Notes under the pieces: generated by a model | Databases searched by the model: none | What the model was told of the DNA's origin: nothing | Seen by the model: the letters and a program-made list of their open reading frames with translations, nothing else | Assembly (NCBI GenBank): GCA_003135575.1 | Contig: PLCG01000110.1 | Coordinates: forward strand, 1 to 49,949 | From: Nitrososphaerota archaeon | GTDB taxonomy: Archaea; Thermoproteota; Nitrososphaeria; Nitrososphaerales; Gagatemarchaeaceae | Reading direction: 5' to 3' | DNA: 49,949 nt | Made by a program: the position numbers and the translations under genes | In this document: one piece after another, positions 15,369 through 23,910 of the stretch | How positions within the stretch are numbered: the first letter of the stretch is position 1 | Layout of the letters: each line of letters opens with the position of its first letter

Positions 15369-15393
15369 ATGATATAAGCTTACATGACGTCAT
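15369..15393. promoter_or_regulatory. TATA element and ATGACGTCAT palindrome upstream of the membrane wHTH gene
   Basis: On the minus strand, TTATATC (15371-15377) is the TATA candidate for the gene starting at 15341. Directly upstream is the perfect 10-bp palindrome ATGACGTCAT (15384-15393), and TACATGA occurs twice (15366 and 15381). The position just upstream of the TATA box suits an activator or regulator site. Confidence 0.4.
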
Positions 15394-15399
15394 ACCAAA

Positions 15400-15762
15400 T
15401 CATGACATCACGATACGTTCAGCGACAGCATTGACCAGTGCTAGAACCTCCGGCATCTTCTCGGGATCCAAGTCAACGGGAATCTTCGAGACCGAAGAGA
15501 TAAGCTTCTGCACATCCTCCGCCTTGATCAATCCGAGTTGCGTAGCAGTAACCACGGTGAAGAGCGACCGCTTTACGTTCCTCTTCGCCTGCGCCAGAAT
15601 CCTGTAATGAGTACCTCTACTAATCCCTGAAATCTTACGTGATTTGAGCGCATCTTCTATATTAATTTCATGTTTATTCACTGCCAGGTGCATTTTTAAG
15701 GTTTGGACCTGCACGCGCGTCAAAGAAGAAAGATCTGCGACTGCCTCCGGAGTCGAATTCAT
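15400..15762 (-). CDS. Small helix-turn-helix protein
   Basis: A 120-residue helical protein. LTRVQVQTLKMHLAVNKHEINIEDAL, then KISGISRGTHYRILAQAKRNVKRSL looks like a helix-turn-helix, with SRGTHYRILAQAKRN as recognition helix. The C-terminal half (GLIKAEDVQKLISSV, DPEKMPEVLALVNAVAERI) is helical and may mediate dimerisation. The ATG at 15762 lies 12 bp from a perfect 18-bp palindrome covering its promoter, which suggests autoregulation. No named family is recognised. It forms a same-strand pair with the membrane wHTH gene. Confidence 0.7.
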   Translation of the reverse strand: MNSTPEAVADLSSLTRVQVQTLKMHLAVNKHEINIEDALKSRKISGISRGTHYRILAQAKRNVKRSLFTVVTATQLGLIKAEDVQKLISSVSKIPVDLDPEKMPEVLALVNAVAERIVMS

Positions 15763-15773
15763 CAGGATTGCTG

Positions 15774-15791
15774 TAATACAATATTGTATTA
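15774..15791. promoter_or_regulatory. 18-bp perfect palindrome, probable operator
   Basis: TAATACAATATTGTATTA is perfectly self-complementary. It lies between 12 and 29 bp upstream of the ATG of the HTH gene at 15762, over the expected TATA and transcription start. A dimeric HTH protein bound here would block that promoter. The divergent Elf1 gene starts 69 bp away. Confidence 0.6.
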
Positions 15792-15859
15792 AGCATTATT
15801 CGCCTCTTTCTAAACAAAAGCCATTAATCTACCTGAAAACATACATATTTTACCGGTTA

Positions 15860-16201
15860 ATGTCTACTAATCAACAAACTTCACCTTATGAATCACTCTC
15901 GAATCAGAATAACATTTATGCAGGACATGCAGAGCTCATGGATGAGATGGGTAGAAGAAGACGAAAAGTGCTGAGACAGACTCACAAGTCATTACCTAAG
16001 GTATTCAGCTGTCCACGTTGCGGCGTGGTAGCAGTTCGCATCACATCACAGCGTGATGAAGCATCACAAGATTATGTGATGGTTGTTGCGTGCGGGAATG
16101 CTAGCTGCCGGTTACGAAGAGAGTTCAGGTATCCGACCGAGCGCCCTGAGATAGACGTCTACAACAGCTTCGTAGATGAATTCGTGAGAACGGGGGGCTG
16201 A
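15860..16201 (+). CDS. Elf1-like zinc-ribbon transcription elongation factor
   Basis: A 113-residue protein from the ATG at 15860. The upstream open frame (from 15644) runs through the divergent promoter and is not credible. MGRRRRKVLRQTHKSLPKVFSCPRCG is the basic helix plus first zinc pair (C51, C54), and ACGNASC supplies the second pair (C78, C83; spacing of four instead of the usual two). RPEIDVYNSFVDEF resembles the Elf1 C-terminal segment. Elf1 helps RNA polymerase through obstacles. It is followed 2 bp later by the GGGP synthase gene, so these form an operon that continues into polD2. Confidence 0.72.
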   Translation: MSTNQQTSPYESLSNQNNIYAGHAELMDEMGRRRRKVLRQTHKSLPKVFSCPRCGVVAVRITSQRDEASQDYVMVVACGNASCRLRREFRYPTERPEIDVYNSFVDEFVRTGG

Positions 16202-16203
16202 AA

Positions 16204-16962
16204 ATGAGCCGTCTCGGCCGGATCGAGACACAGCTCACCTCTCGTAAGAGAGGGCATACAGGCCTTGCGGCCCTCATTGACCCCGATAATTTTGAAAAGA
16301 AGGGCGCGATATCTGTGGCAAGAACCACGGAGAAACTTGGTTTCGACTGTATCTTCATCGGAGGTTCGACGTTGGGTGATCAGACGCACTTGGATGATAT
16401 CGTCAGCGCCGTGAAACGTAACGTCACATGTCCAGTGATATTGTTCCCTGGTAACGTCACAGGCATATCACGTCACGCGGATGCAATCCTCTTCAGCTCC
16501 CTGCTGAACTCGACAAACACCTACTTCATCATCGGAGCTCAGGCGATTGGGGCAATCCAGGTCAGCCGATACAATCTAGAGGCGATACCAATGGGGTACC
16601 TCGTCTTCGGCGATGAGAGCACGACAAGCTTCATCGGTCAGGTTCGATCCATACCATACACCAAGCCCGCAGTCGCGGCAATGTACGCGTTAGCAGCCCA
16701 ATATCTAGGCATGAGAGCCCTGTACTTGGAGGCGGGAAGCGGGTCAAACCACCCGATGCCCCCCGAGGTAGTGAAAGCCGTCAGGAAGAGCTTCAAGGGC
16801 CTCTTGGTGGTAGGAGGAGGAATCACAACCCCTGAGATTGCCGCCTCGCTAGCAGACGCCGGCGCCGACTTGCTGGTCATCGGCAACCTCCTCGAGACAA
16901 AGGATTTCAAGAAAAAATTGGTCCCAATAACGAAAGTCCTGAGAGACAAGCTTAAGCACTAA
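16204..16962 (+). CDS. Geranylgeranylglyceryl phosphate synthase
   Basis: A 252-residue TIM-barrel prenyltransferase. GLAALIDPDNFEKKG is the N-terminal catalytic segment; GFDCIFIGGSTLGDQ, then PVILFPGNVTGISRHADAILFSSLLNS and YLEAGSG are further signature strands. The phosphate-binding region VVGGGITTPEIAASLADAGADLLVIGNLLE closes the barrel. It joins geranylgeranyl diphosphate to sn-glycerol-1-phosphate, the first committed step of archaeal ether lipids. A G-rich run sits a few bases before the ATG and the gene is 2 bp from the Elf1 stop, so it is translated from a shared message. Confidence 0.93.
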   Translation: MSRLGRIETQLTSRKRGHTGLAALIDPDNFEKKGAISVARTTEKLGFDCIFIGGSTLGDQTHLDDIVSAVKRNVTCPVILFPGNVTGISRHADAILFSSLLNSTNTYFIIGAQAIGAIQVSRYNLEAIPMGYLVFGDESTTSFIGQVRSIPYTKPAVAAMYALAAQYLGMRALYLEAGSGSNHPMPPEVVKAVRKSFKGLLVVGGGITTPEIAASLADAGADLLVIGNLLETKDFKKKLVPITKVLRDKLKH

Positions 16963-16983
16963 TTCAGCACAGAGTGCAGACCA

Positions 16984-19900
16984 TTGCCCTTCAAGGCTAG
17001 CTCCGCTTGGGAGCATAGCAAGAAACTCACGCTCTTCCCACTAGAGCTCGAGTCTTACTACGGCGACATACTCAACCAATACGAAAGGGCCTACAACATC
17101 GCCGAGGAGGCCAAGTCGAGAGGCCTTGATCCTAACGAGATAGTCGAGTCGAAGACCGTCTTCGACCTAGCCGACCGTGTCAACGAGATGCTGGGGCTCT
17201 CACAATTTGAAGGCCTGGCTGAGAGGCTGCGCCACCTCCTACACACTATGTCCAAGGAAAGGGCCACGCTAACCATCGCTGAAGAAATAGCGCTAGGCAA
17301 GTTTGGCGCTATGAGCATTGATCAGGCCCTCCAATATGCCGTCAGGGCAGGCCTCGCGGTCATTACGGATGGCGTCACCGTCGCTCCGATTCAGGGCATC
17401 TCCACGGTTGTGATCAAGAAGAACGACGACAACAGCGAGTACGCCTCAATCTCGTACGCAGGCCCCATGAGATCCGCCGGCGGGACGGAGGCCGCGTTCT
17501 CCGTGCTAATCGCTGACGTAGTCGCGAAGAAACTCGGGCTCTCACCCTATAGGGCGCGGGAGGAAGAGGTTGCTAGATACATCGAGGAACTCCGAGTGTA
17601 CGAACGCGAGGTCGGAAGCTTCCAATATCGCGTCTCCGATTCGGACGTGCGGGTCGCGCTTTCCAACCTGCCGGTGGAGATTGACGGAGTGGAGACGGAC
17701 CCGTTCGAAGTCGTCGTCCACAGGAACCTGAAGAGAGTAACCACAGACAGAGTCCGAGGAGGAGCTCTCCGCGTCCTCAACGACGGCGTCATCGGCAGGG
17801 CCCACAAGCTCAAAAGAATCCTCACCGATCTCCAGCTCACAGGATGGGACTGGCTCGCCGAGTTGAAGGGTGGGAAGCAGCAGTCCACAGGCGAGACGGA
17901 GAAGATAGGGGCACATTTCGAGGAGGTGATATCCGGACGGCCGGTCATCTCGTCGCCTAATACTCGTGGTGGCCTGAGGATAAGGTACGGAAGGGCCATG
18001 AACACGGGCCTTTCCACCGTTGGCATCCATCCTGCGATCCCCGCCCTTCTAGACAACTGCGTGGTCGTCGGAACCCAGGTCAAGGTCGACATACCGGGAA
18101 AGGCCGCCACAATCGCGTTCGTCGACTCGATCGAAGGACCGACGGCCCTCTTGAAAGACGGCTCCGTACGGCGCGTGAACACCCTGGCCGAGGCTGAGCG
18201 CCTTCACGATGCGTTGGAGCGGATAATCGACATGGGAGACGCGCTCATCAGTTACGGCGACTTCCTTGAGAACAACAAGACGCTGGGACCCTCCCCCTAT
18301 GTCACAGAGTGGTGGCGGCAGGACCTCAAAGCGGCTGCAGGGGAAACGATAAAGCAGAATGAGCCCACAAGTCAAGGGGAGACGGGCCAGCCTACCCGGC
18401 TAGAGACCATACTTGGTGGCGCAATGCCGACAGCCGAGGAGGCGCTGCTACTATCGAAGCAGTTCGACATCCCGCTATACCCCGGCTACACGCCGCGGTT
18501 CGACAGGCTCTCTCCAGCTGAGGTGGTAGAACTGAGGAGTCTCTCGAGCCGCTCAGGACGTGATATCGAGGTCCATATCACATCACATCACATCCAAGAG
18601 ACTTTGCAACATCTGCTGATTCCCTTCACCCGGAACGAGGATTCCGCTACCGTGACAGAAGAATGGGCGACCATTCTAGGTGCACTGATGGACGTGGGTG
18701 GTGACGTCGAGGTCACTGACACCTCCTCCTGGAGTCCCGACAACACACTGGAACTGATTCACCACCTCTCCGGCCTGAAGATAGGTAGGCAGACCACTGC
18801 CACGGTCGGAATGCGGGTGGGCAGGCCCGAGAAGGCGATGCTCAGGCACATGAAACCTCCCGTCCACGTGCTCTTCCCCGTCGGCGCTGCAGGCGGCATG
18901 ACTAGGGATCTGCTCGCCGCTGCGAAGCATGGCGTCATGAGGGTCGACATGGTCAACATCATGTGCCCCTCCTGTGGAAAGCGGAAGCTATCCAGCAGGT
19001 GCGAGGAGTGCGGCGAGGCTACCGTCCGCTTCCTCTCCTGCCCACGATGCGGCCAAATCATAAACGCCGAAGAAGGTCAGTCCTGTCCGCGATGCAAGGC
19101 GGAGGGAGTGACGCATTCTAACCACAACCTGGACGTACGGGCCGCGGTAGACGTGGTCCTGAGGAAGGTTCCTGAGGTAGCGCGCGGCCCTATAAAGGGG
19201 GTCAGGGGCCTATCAAGCGGCTCCAAGTACGCGGAACCCATCGAGAAGGGCGCCCTTCGGAGCAAGCACGAGATCTACGTATACAAGGACGGGACCGCGC
19301 GAGTAGATGTCACGAACGCGCCGCTCACCCACTTCAGGCCTAGTAACATACGCACGGACATCGCGATGCTGCGTTCGTTGGGATACGATGTCGACAAGGA
19401 CGGCAAGCCGCTCGTCGACCCGGAGCAAATCGTGCCGCTCAAGCCGCAAGACGTCGTGATCCCCGAGAACACTGCGCACGACCTTCTGAGGGTCGCTGCG
19501 TTCGTCGACGACGAGCTAGAAATCGTCTACGGGTTGCCGAGGTTCTACAACGTCAAATCGATTGACGAGCTCAGAGGAAAGGTGATCGTGGGCCTGGCCC
19601 CCCACACGTCCGTCGGAGTGGCAGGAAGGATTGTCGGGTTCTCGAACGCCCAGGTGTGCTTCGCAAACCCATGCTGGCACTCTTCCAAGCGCAGAGACTG
19701 CGACGGCGACGGCGACTCCATCTTGCTCCTGCTCGACATCTTTCTCAACTTCTCAGTCGAGTACATACCGACGCAAATCGGCGGACTAATGGACACCCCG
19801 CTCCTGATTCAACCCATCATCCTCCCTGCGGAGGTCGACGATCAGGCCCACAACTTCGATGTGGCTTGGGAATACCCCCTCGCCTTTTACCAAGCTACCG

Positions 19901-20496
19901 AATCCTCTCCGAATGCCTCTAAGGTCTCGAACCTCGTGGAGACCATCAGGAACAGGGTGAACCTCCCGGAGCAGTTCTACAATTACGGGTTCACTCACAG
20001 CGCAAGCTCGATTACGATAAAGAGCCCGCGGAGCGCCTATTCCACGCTCACGACGCTCGCCGACAAGATAGCAAAGCAGATCGAGGTCGCCGAGAAAATC
20101 GAGGCCGTGTCGGCAAGGCAGGTCGTCGAGTCCATAATCAAGACCCACCTCATCAGGGACATCGCAGGCAACATGAAGAAGTACGCCACCCAGTCGTTCA
20201 AGTGTAGGGCCTGCAGCCGAACATTGCGCAGGCCCACCGTCTCCGCCAAATGCGAAATTTGCGGAGGGGAACTCAGGGAGACTCTCACCAGGGGCTCGGT
20301 CGAGAAGTATCTGGCGATTGCGCGCAGGCTGGCGCACCAGTACGACGTCGACGAGTACATCAAAGAGCGCCTCGATTTGCTGGTCAGGGAGATGGATCAA
20401 CTCTTCCAGACTAGGGAGAAGAGCACCCAGTCGGAGCTCACTGATTTCGCGGATCAGACGCTAGAGCCTGAGCCCGGCCTCGTCGTAGACAGATAG
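16984..20496 (+). CDS. polD2: DNA polymerase D large subunit (DP2), catalytic
   Basis: An 1170-residue protein, full length and without an intein. Early conserved blocks include YAGPMRSAGGTEAAFSVL. The double-psi beta-barrel active site contains NPCWHSSKRRDCDGDGDS (metal-binding aspartates near residues 906-910), and GGLMDTPLLI follows. Zinc modules are visible in the middle (CPSCGKRKLSSRCEEC, then CPRCG and CPRCK) and near the C-terminus (CRACSRTLRRPT, then CEICGG). The TTG at 16984 is 21 bp after the GGGP synthase stop. With DP1 across the origin it makes the PolD heterodimer, probably a main replicase. Confidence 0.96.
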   Translation: MPFKASSAWEHSKKLTLFPLELESYYGDILNQYERAYNIAEEAKSRGLDPNEIVESKTVFDLADRVNEMLGLSQFEGLAERLRHLLHTMSKERATLTIAEEIALGKFGAMSIDQALQYAVRAGLAVITDGVTVAPIQGISTVVIKKNDDNSEYASISYAGPMRSAGGTEAAFSVLIADVVAKKLGLSPYRAREEEVARYIEELRVYEREVGSFQYRVSDSDVRVALSNLPVEIDGVETDPFEVVVHRNLKRVTTDRVRGGALRVLNDGVIGRAHKLKRILTDLQLTGWDWLAELKGGKQQSTGETEKIGAHFEEVISGRPVISSPNTRGGLRIRYGRAMNTGLSTVGIHPAIPALLDNCVVVGTQVKVDIPGKAATIAFVDSIEGPTALLKDGSVRRVNTLAEAERLHDALERIIDMGDALISYGDFLENNKTLGPSPYVTEWWRQDLKAAAGETIKQNEPTSQGETGQPTRLETILGGAMPTAEEALLLSKQFDIPLYPGYTPRFDRLSPAEVVELRSLSSRSGRDIEVHITSHHIQETLQHLLIPFTRNEDSATVTEEWATILGALMDVGGDVEVTDTSSWSPDNTLELIHHLSGLKIGRQTTATVGMRVGRPEKAMLRHMKPPVHVLFPVGAAGGMTRDLLAAAKHGVMRVDMVNIMCPSCGKRKLSSRCEECGEATVRFLSCPRCGQIINAEEGQSCPRCKAEGVTHSNHNLDVRAAVDVVLRKVPEVARGPIKGVRGLSSGSKYAEPIEKGALRSKHEIYVYKDGTARVDVTNAPLTHFRPSNIRTDIAMLRSLGYDVDKDGKPLVDPEQIVPLKPQDVVIPENTAHDLLRVAAFVDDELEIVYGLPRFYNVKSIDELRGKVIVGLAPHTSVGVAGRIVGFSNAQVCFANPCWHSSKRRDCDGDGDSILLLLDIFLNFSVEYIPTQIGGLMDTPLLIQPIILPAEVDDQAHNFDVAWEYPLAFYQATESSPNASKVSNLVETIRNRVNLPEQFYNYGFTHSASSITIKSPRSAYSTLTTLADKIAKQIEVAEKIEAVSARQVVESIIKTHLIRDIAGNMKKYATQSFKCRACSRTLRRPTVSAKCEICGGELRETLTRGSVEKYLAIARRLAHQYDVDEYIKERLDLLVREMDQLFQTREKSTQSELTDFADQTLEPEPGLVVDR

Positions 20497-20500
20497 CCTA

Positions 20501-21793
20501 CTAACGGTAGAAATATGCCGGGGAGTTGTCGAACGAGTACTTCACCCTCTGGTGCAACCTGCGGAGGCCCCGCACCCGCTTCTTGACGAGGTCCGCCTTG
20601 TCCGTGGTCAGTGCCATGTGCAAGACGTCGGCGACTTCCTTCATCTCGCTCTTCCCCATACCGAGCCTTGTGAGCTCCGACACGCCTACCCGTATCCCGC
20701 CCGGGTTCGTGTAGTGCCTCCCCGCTTGGAGATCTCCGGGGAGCAGCTGACGGTTGAGTATGATGTTCATGTCCTCGAGCTTCTTCTCCACAATCCCTCC
20801 ATCTCCATACTTGGTGACGTCGATGGCCACCTGGTGGGACTTGGTGTACCCATGGCTCTCCCCGAGGACGCTCACGCCCTTTTCTGCCAGGGTCTCTGCC
20901 AGCACCTGTGCGTTCCTGATGACGTCTCTGGCATACCCTTTCCCGAACTTCAAGAACTCCGAGAACATGAGGGCCTTCGCCGCCACACTGTGGAGGTGGT
21001 GATTGCTTGACGTACCCGGGAACACCGATTTTTTCATAGCCTCGCCGTATTGGGCCTTGCAGACAATCGTCCCGCCCTGTGGACCGAAGAGCGTCTTGTG
21101 CGTGCTGAAACTCATCACGTGAGCACCCTCCCCCAACGGATCCTGGAACTGACCTCCCGCAATCAGGCCCGCGACATGGGCAGCGTCGTAGCAGGGGACA
21201 GCACCGACCTCGAGCACAGCATCCGCGAGCTCCCTGACCGGATGCGGAAACAGGAAAAGGCTACCCCCGAACATCACGATCTTTAGTTTCTTCCCGGAGG
21301 ATTGGACGGCCTTCAACTTCTTCTTGGTCTCATCGATGTCGATGTTCATGTTCTCCTTGTCGAAGACGAAATACTCGATGTCCAACCCGTGAACGAGCCC
21401 GGCCGTTCCCGAGAACTCTTTCTTGCCTGCCGAGATGTGGCCGCCGTTCGGGATGGACAAAGCCATCATCGTGTCTCCCGGATCAGACAACGTAGAGTAC
21501 ACAGCAAGATTGGCACAGGCCCCCGACACGGGACGAACATCCGCGAACTCCGCCTTGAACAACGTCTTGGCGAGGCTCATGGCCTCTAGCTCGATTTGAT
21601 CTATGAACTTGCAACCCGCGTACACCCTCTCCCCGGGCCAGCCCTCAGCATACCTGTGCCCCAAATCAGAAGTAAGCACATTCCTCACGGTGCGAGAGGC
21701 GACGTTCTCGCTCGCGACCAGCGGGAGGCTCTCTGAGAACCACTTCTCGTGCTGCTTGACCAGCGAGATTATCTTGCCGTATTGATTCTTCAC
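20501..21793 (-). CDS. glyA: Serine hydroxymethyltransferase
   Basis: A 430-residue fold-type I PLP enzyme. LPLVASENVASRTVRNVLTSDLGHRYAEGWPG is the N-terminal signature, CYDAAHVAGLIAGG precedes the active site, and MSFSTHKTLFGPQGG carries the PLP lysine K233. The archaeal type is shown by the modest sequence length and missing bacterial insertions. It converts serine and tetrahydrofolate (or a modified pterin) to glycine and the methylene form. This feeds ThyX and connects with GcvT/GcvH in the same window. GTG start at 21793. It converges on polD2 with 4 bp between stops. Confidence 0.94.
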   Translation of the reverse strand: MKNQYGKIISLVKQHEKWFSESLPLVASENVASRTVRNVLTSDLGHRYAEGWPGERVYAGCKFIDQIELEAMSLAKTLFKAEFADVRPVSGACANLAVYSTLSDPGDTMMALSIPNGGHISAGKKEFSGTAGLVHGLDIEYFVFDKENMNIDIDETKKKLKAVQSSGKKLKIVMFGGSLFLFPHPVRELADAVLEVGAVPCYDAAHVAGLIAGGQFQDPLGEGAHVMSFSTHKTLFGPQGGTIVCKAQYGEAMKKSVFPGTSSNHHLHSVAAKALMFSEFLKFGKGYARDVIRNAQVLAETLAEKGVSVLGESHGYTKSHQVAIDVTKYGDGGIVEKKLEDMNIILNRQLLPGDLQAGRHYTNPGGIRVGVSELTRLGMGKSEMKEVADVLHMALTTDKADLVKKRVRGLRRLHQRVKYSFDNSPAYFYR

Positions 21794-21901
21794 GATGCAC
21801 AGGAACCCGCATCACTAATTATTGTTTTTGTGAAATTATTTGATTCGTAGCCGTCACAGCATATTTTAAAAGGGCGGCCGCACGGCGAAAGCGAGAACGC
21901 G

Positions 21902-22120
21902 ATGAGCAAGAAGAAGGGCAATCCACTACCGGCATCGAGCGCCGGCCTCCTCAGGTTCTTCGAGGATGAGACCGAAGGCGTCAAAATCAAGCCCGAGATT
22001 GTCCTTGGGGCCTCAATGGGACTAGTCGTAACATCAATTGCGATAAACATCTTGTTCCCAGCGCCACCGTCCACAACCGCGGCGACGGCGGTGGCCATCA
22101 TCGGCCTACTATTCGGGTAG
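21902..22120 (+). CDS. Preprotein translocase subunit Sec61 beta
   Basis: A 72-residue protein. The cytosolic N-terminus MSKKKGNPLPASSAGLLRFFED is followed by VKIKPEIVLGASMGLVV, the conserved stretch just before the single transmembrane helix (about residues 36-55) of archaeal Sec61 beta. A second hydrophobic tail follows. It is the small stabilising partner of SecY/SecE. ATATTTTAAAAG at about 21860-21871 is its TATA element, about 36 bp upstream. The TAG stop is immediately followed, in the same frame, by the open 5' region of the DUF2070 gene. Confidence 0.85.
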   Translation: MSKKKGNPLPASSAGLLRFFEDETEGVKIKPEIVLGASMGLVVTSIAINILFPAPPSTTAATAVAIIGLLFG

Positions 22121-22126
22121 ATTCCT

Positions 22127-23896
22127 CTGTATGGCTCTGCAACCGAACAACTAGCCCGCCGTTACCGGCATCTTTTCGTCCTACCTTCCTTCTCGAGCCT
22201 CGCAATCTTTCTTTCGATTTCCAACGTCTTGCTCTTGGCGCCACTGGTCGCGCTGGACGGCTTGCCGGTGGCCGTCGCTCTGACAATCTTCGTCGCCGTG
22301 TTCGCGTCTTCGGGCCTGGTCACCTACGTCATCAAAGCACTGGATCGCGACTCGATAATCTCTCTACGGCGAACTTTTGGGCTCGCGCTCACCTCCAACC
22401 TGATCTGGACGATCCCGTTCGCGGTCGGCTCACTCTTCTCTTGGGTTTCGCACAGCCCTCAGCCGGGGCTGAACGAGTTCGTCCTAGGCGCCTTCTTCGC
22501 TTGGAGCTTCGAGCTGCTAGTAATCAACGGCGCATTCCTGTCGAGCACAATCCAGAGCATCTGCATATCTGTCATTCAACCCGCAGTAACACTGCTGTTG
22601 GCCTCGACGTTCGTCTTGCACCTCAACTCCGCGGCTGTCTATGCCGCAGTCCTCGGCTTCGTCATATTGGGAATCACCACTGGTTTCCTACTGAAATTCA
22701 AGACCTTCAAGACCCAAGGCGTCGGAATCAACTCGCTCCAGACATTCCAGTCGTTCCTCAAGACCTGGGTCTCGCACAAGCCAGCCAGCCTCGAGAATTA
22801 TTTCACGCAATACTCTCAGGACGCACCCGTCACCACAAAAATAATCGTGGCGAGCGACACGAAGAAAGTAGCCCTGGTGCTGCCGGGGGTGCATCCGGGC
22901 CCGTTCTATCCGGTCGGCAGCTACAACCTCTCAGAGCTGATATATCACGAACTCCGCAACCACGACATAATAGCGATGGTCCTTCACGGCATCGGAGGTC
23001 ACGAAAGGAACCTCCCGACGAACGAGCTCGCGAAGCGGTATGCGGCTGAAATCGCGAGCGCCGTGACGTCGCCCTCGGACGGCGGGCAGCAGTCCTGGAC
23101 CATGCGCGGGCCAGTCAGGCTGAAACTAGGCTCGGAAATCGTGACGACACTGGGGTTCGGAAAGCAAGTCATCGCATTCCTCTCTAACGCGCCCTACAAC
23201 ACCGACGACCTGGAACCCACGATAATCGATGGGGCAGTATCCACTGCAAAGGAGTTGGGAGTCGAACTTATGCTCGTAGACGCGCACAACTCCATCGGAG
23301 GAGAGAACGCGGAGCAACCGAAAATCTCGAAGGACGACTGGGTCAAAATCTTCTCAGAAATCAAAGCAAGTCCCGAGGAAGAGTTCGAGCTCGGGGTGGC
23401 ACATTCTTCGGAGCTACAGTTCGACCATGGGTCCGACATCAGTGACGGAGGAGTCACCGTCCTTCTCTTCAGAAAGCACGGCTCCAAATCTGCCCTGATA
23501 ACCGCCGACTCGAACAACGCGATCGTGGGCCTACGGCAGAAGATATCCGACGAGCTCAAGAGAGTGGACGTAGCTCTAATCGAACTGTGCACGTCAGACA
23601 CTCACAAGTCGGCCGCGCGGTATTTGACCAACCGAGGCTATCACGCGTTGGGCGAGGACAGCAACATAGAGACGCTCGTCGCCACGATTAAGAGGCTGGA
23701 GAAGCTCGCTGAGGACAGGCTATCGCGTGGCAGCGTCACGGCCATCACCTCGCAGCTGACCTTACCTCTAATCGGTGACAAGTCGCTAAATGATTTTGCC
23801 ACACTGACAAAAGAGACTCTGAGCTTTACAAAGGCGTATTCGAGCGCCGCGCTGGTCTCATCGCTCGTCATCTGCTCCCTGGCACTCTTCTTCTGA
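22127..23896 (+). CDS. DUF2070 family membrane protein (5' start non-canonical or frameshifted)
   Basis: The N-terminal part holds about six transmembrane helices. The large C-terminal domain has ALVLPGVHPGPFYPVGSYNLSELIYHEL, then VLHGIGGHERNLPTNELAKRY and LVDAHNSIGG, histidine-rich signatures that may bind metal, and then a last helix at the C-terminus. This matches archaeal DUF2070, function unknown. The first TTG/GTG/ATG in frame is the TTG at 22229, in the middle of a membrane helix. Upstream the frame stays open to the Sec61 beta stop and encodes EQLARRYRHLFVLPSFSS, which looks like genuine protein. Only CTG (22127) or ATT (22121) are available as starts. An ATG at 22131 is one base out of frame, so an assembly indel is the alternative. 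Confidence 0.8.
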   Translation: MYGSATEQLARRYRHLFVLPSFSSLAIFLSISNVLLLAPLVALDGLPVAVALTIFVAVFASSGLVTYVIKALDRDSIISLRRTFGLALTSNLIWTIPFAVGSLFSWVSHSPQPGLNEFVLGAFFAWSFELLVINGAFLSSTIQSICISVIQPAVTLLLASTFVLHLNSAAVYAAVLGFVILGITTGFLLKFKTFKTQGVGINSLQTFQSFLKTWVSHKPASLENYFTQYSQDAPVTTKIIVASDTKKVALVLPGVHPGPFYPVGSYNLSELIYHELRNHDIIAMVLHGIGGHERNLPTNELAKRYAAEIASAVTSPSDGGQQSWTMRGPVRLKLGSEIVTTLGFGKQVIAFLSNAPYNTDDLEPTIIDGAVSTAKELGVELMLVDAHNSIGGENAEQPKISKDDWVKIFSEIKASPEEEFELGVAHSSELQFDHGSDISDGGVTVLLFRKHGSKSALITADSNNAIVGLRQKISDELKRVDVALIELCTSDTHKSAARYLTNRGYHALGEDSNIETLVATIKRLEKLAEDRLSRGSVTAITSQLTLPLIGDKSLNDFATLTKETLSFTKAYSSAALVSSLVICSLALFF

Positions 23897-23910
23897 GGAG
23901 GCATTCTGAC

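Noticed and set aside
15644..15859. N-terminal extension of the Elf1-like gene
   Set aside because: It runs antisense through the HTH gene start and the 18-bp palindrome; the ATG at 15860 begins the conserved part.
16984..20496. Intein in PolD large subunit
   Set aside because: The protein is of normal length, conserved blocks are continuous around the active site and no splicing motifs or LAGLIDADG sequence interrupt it.
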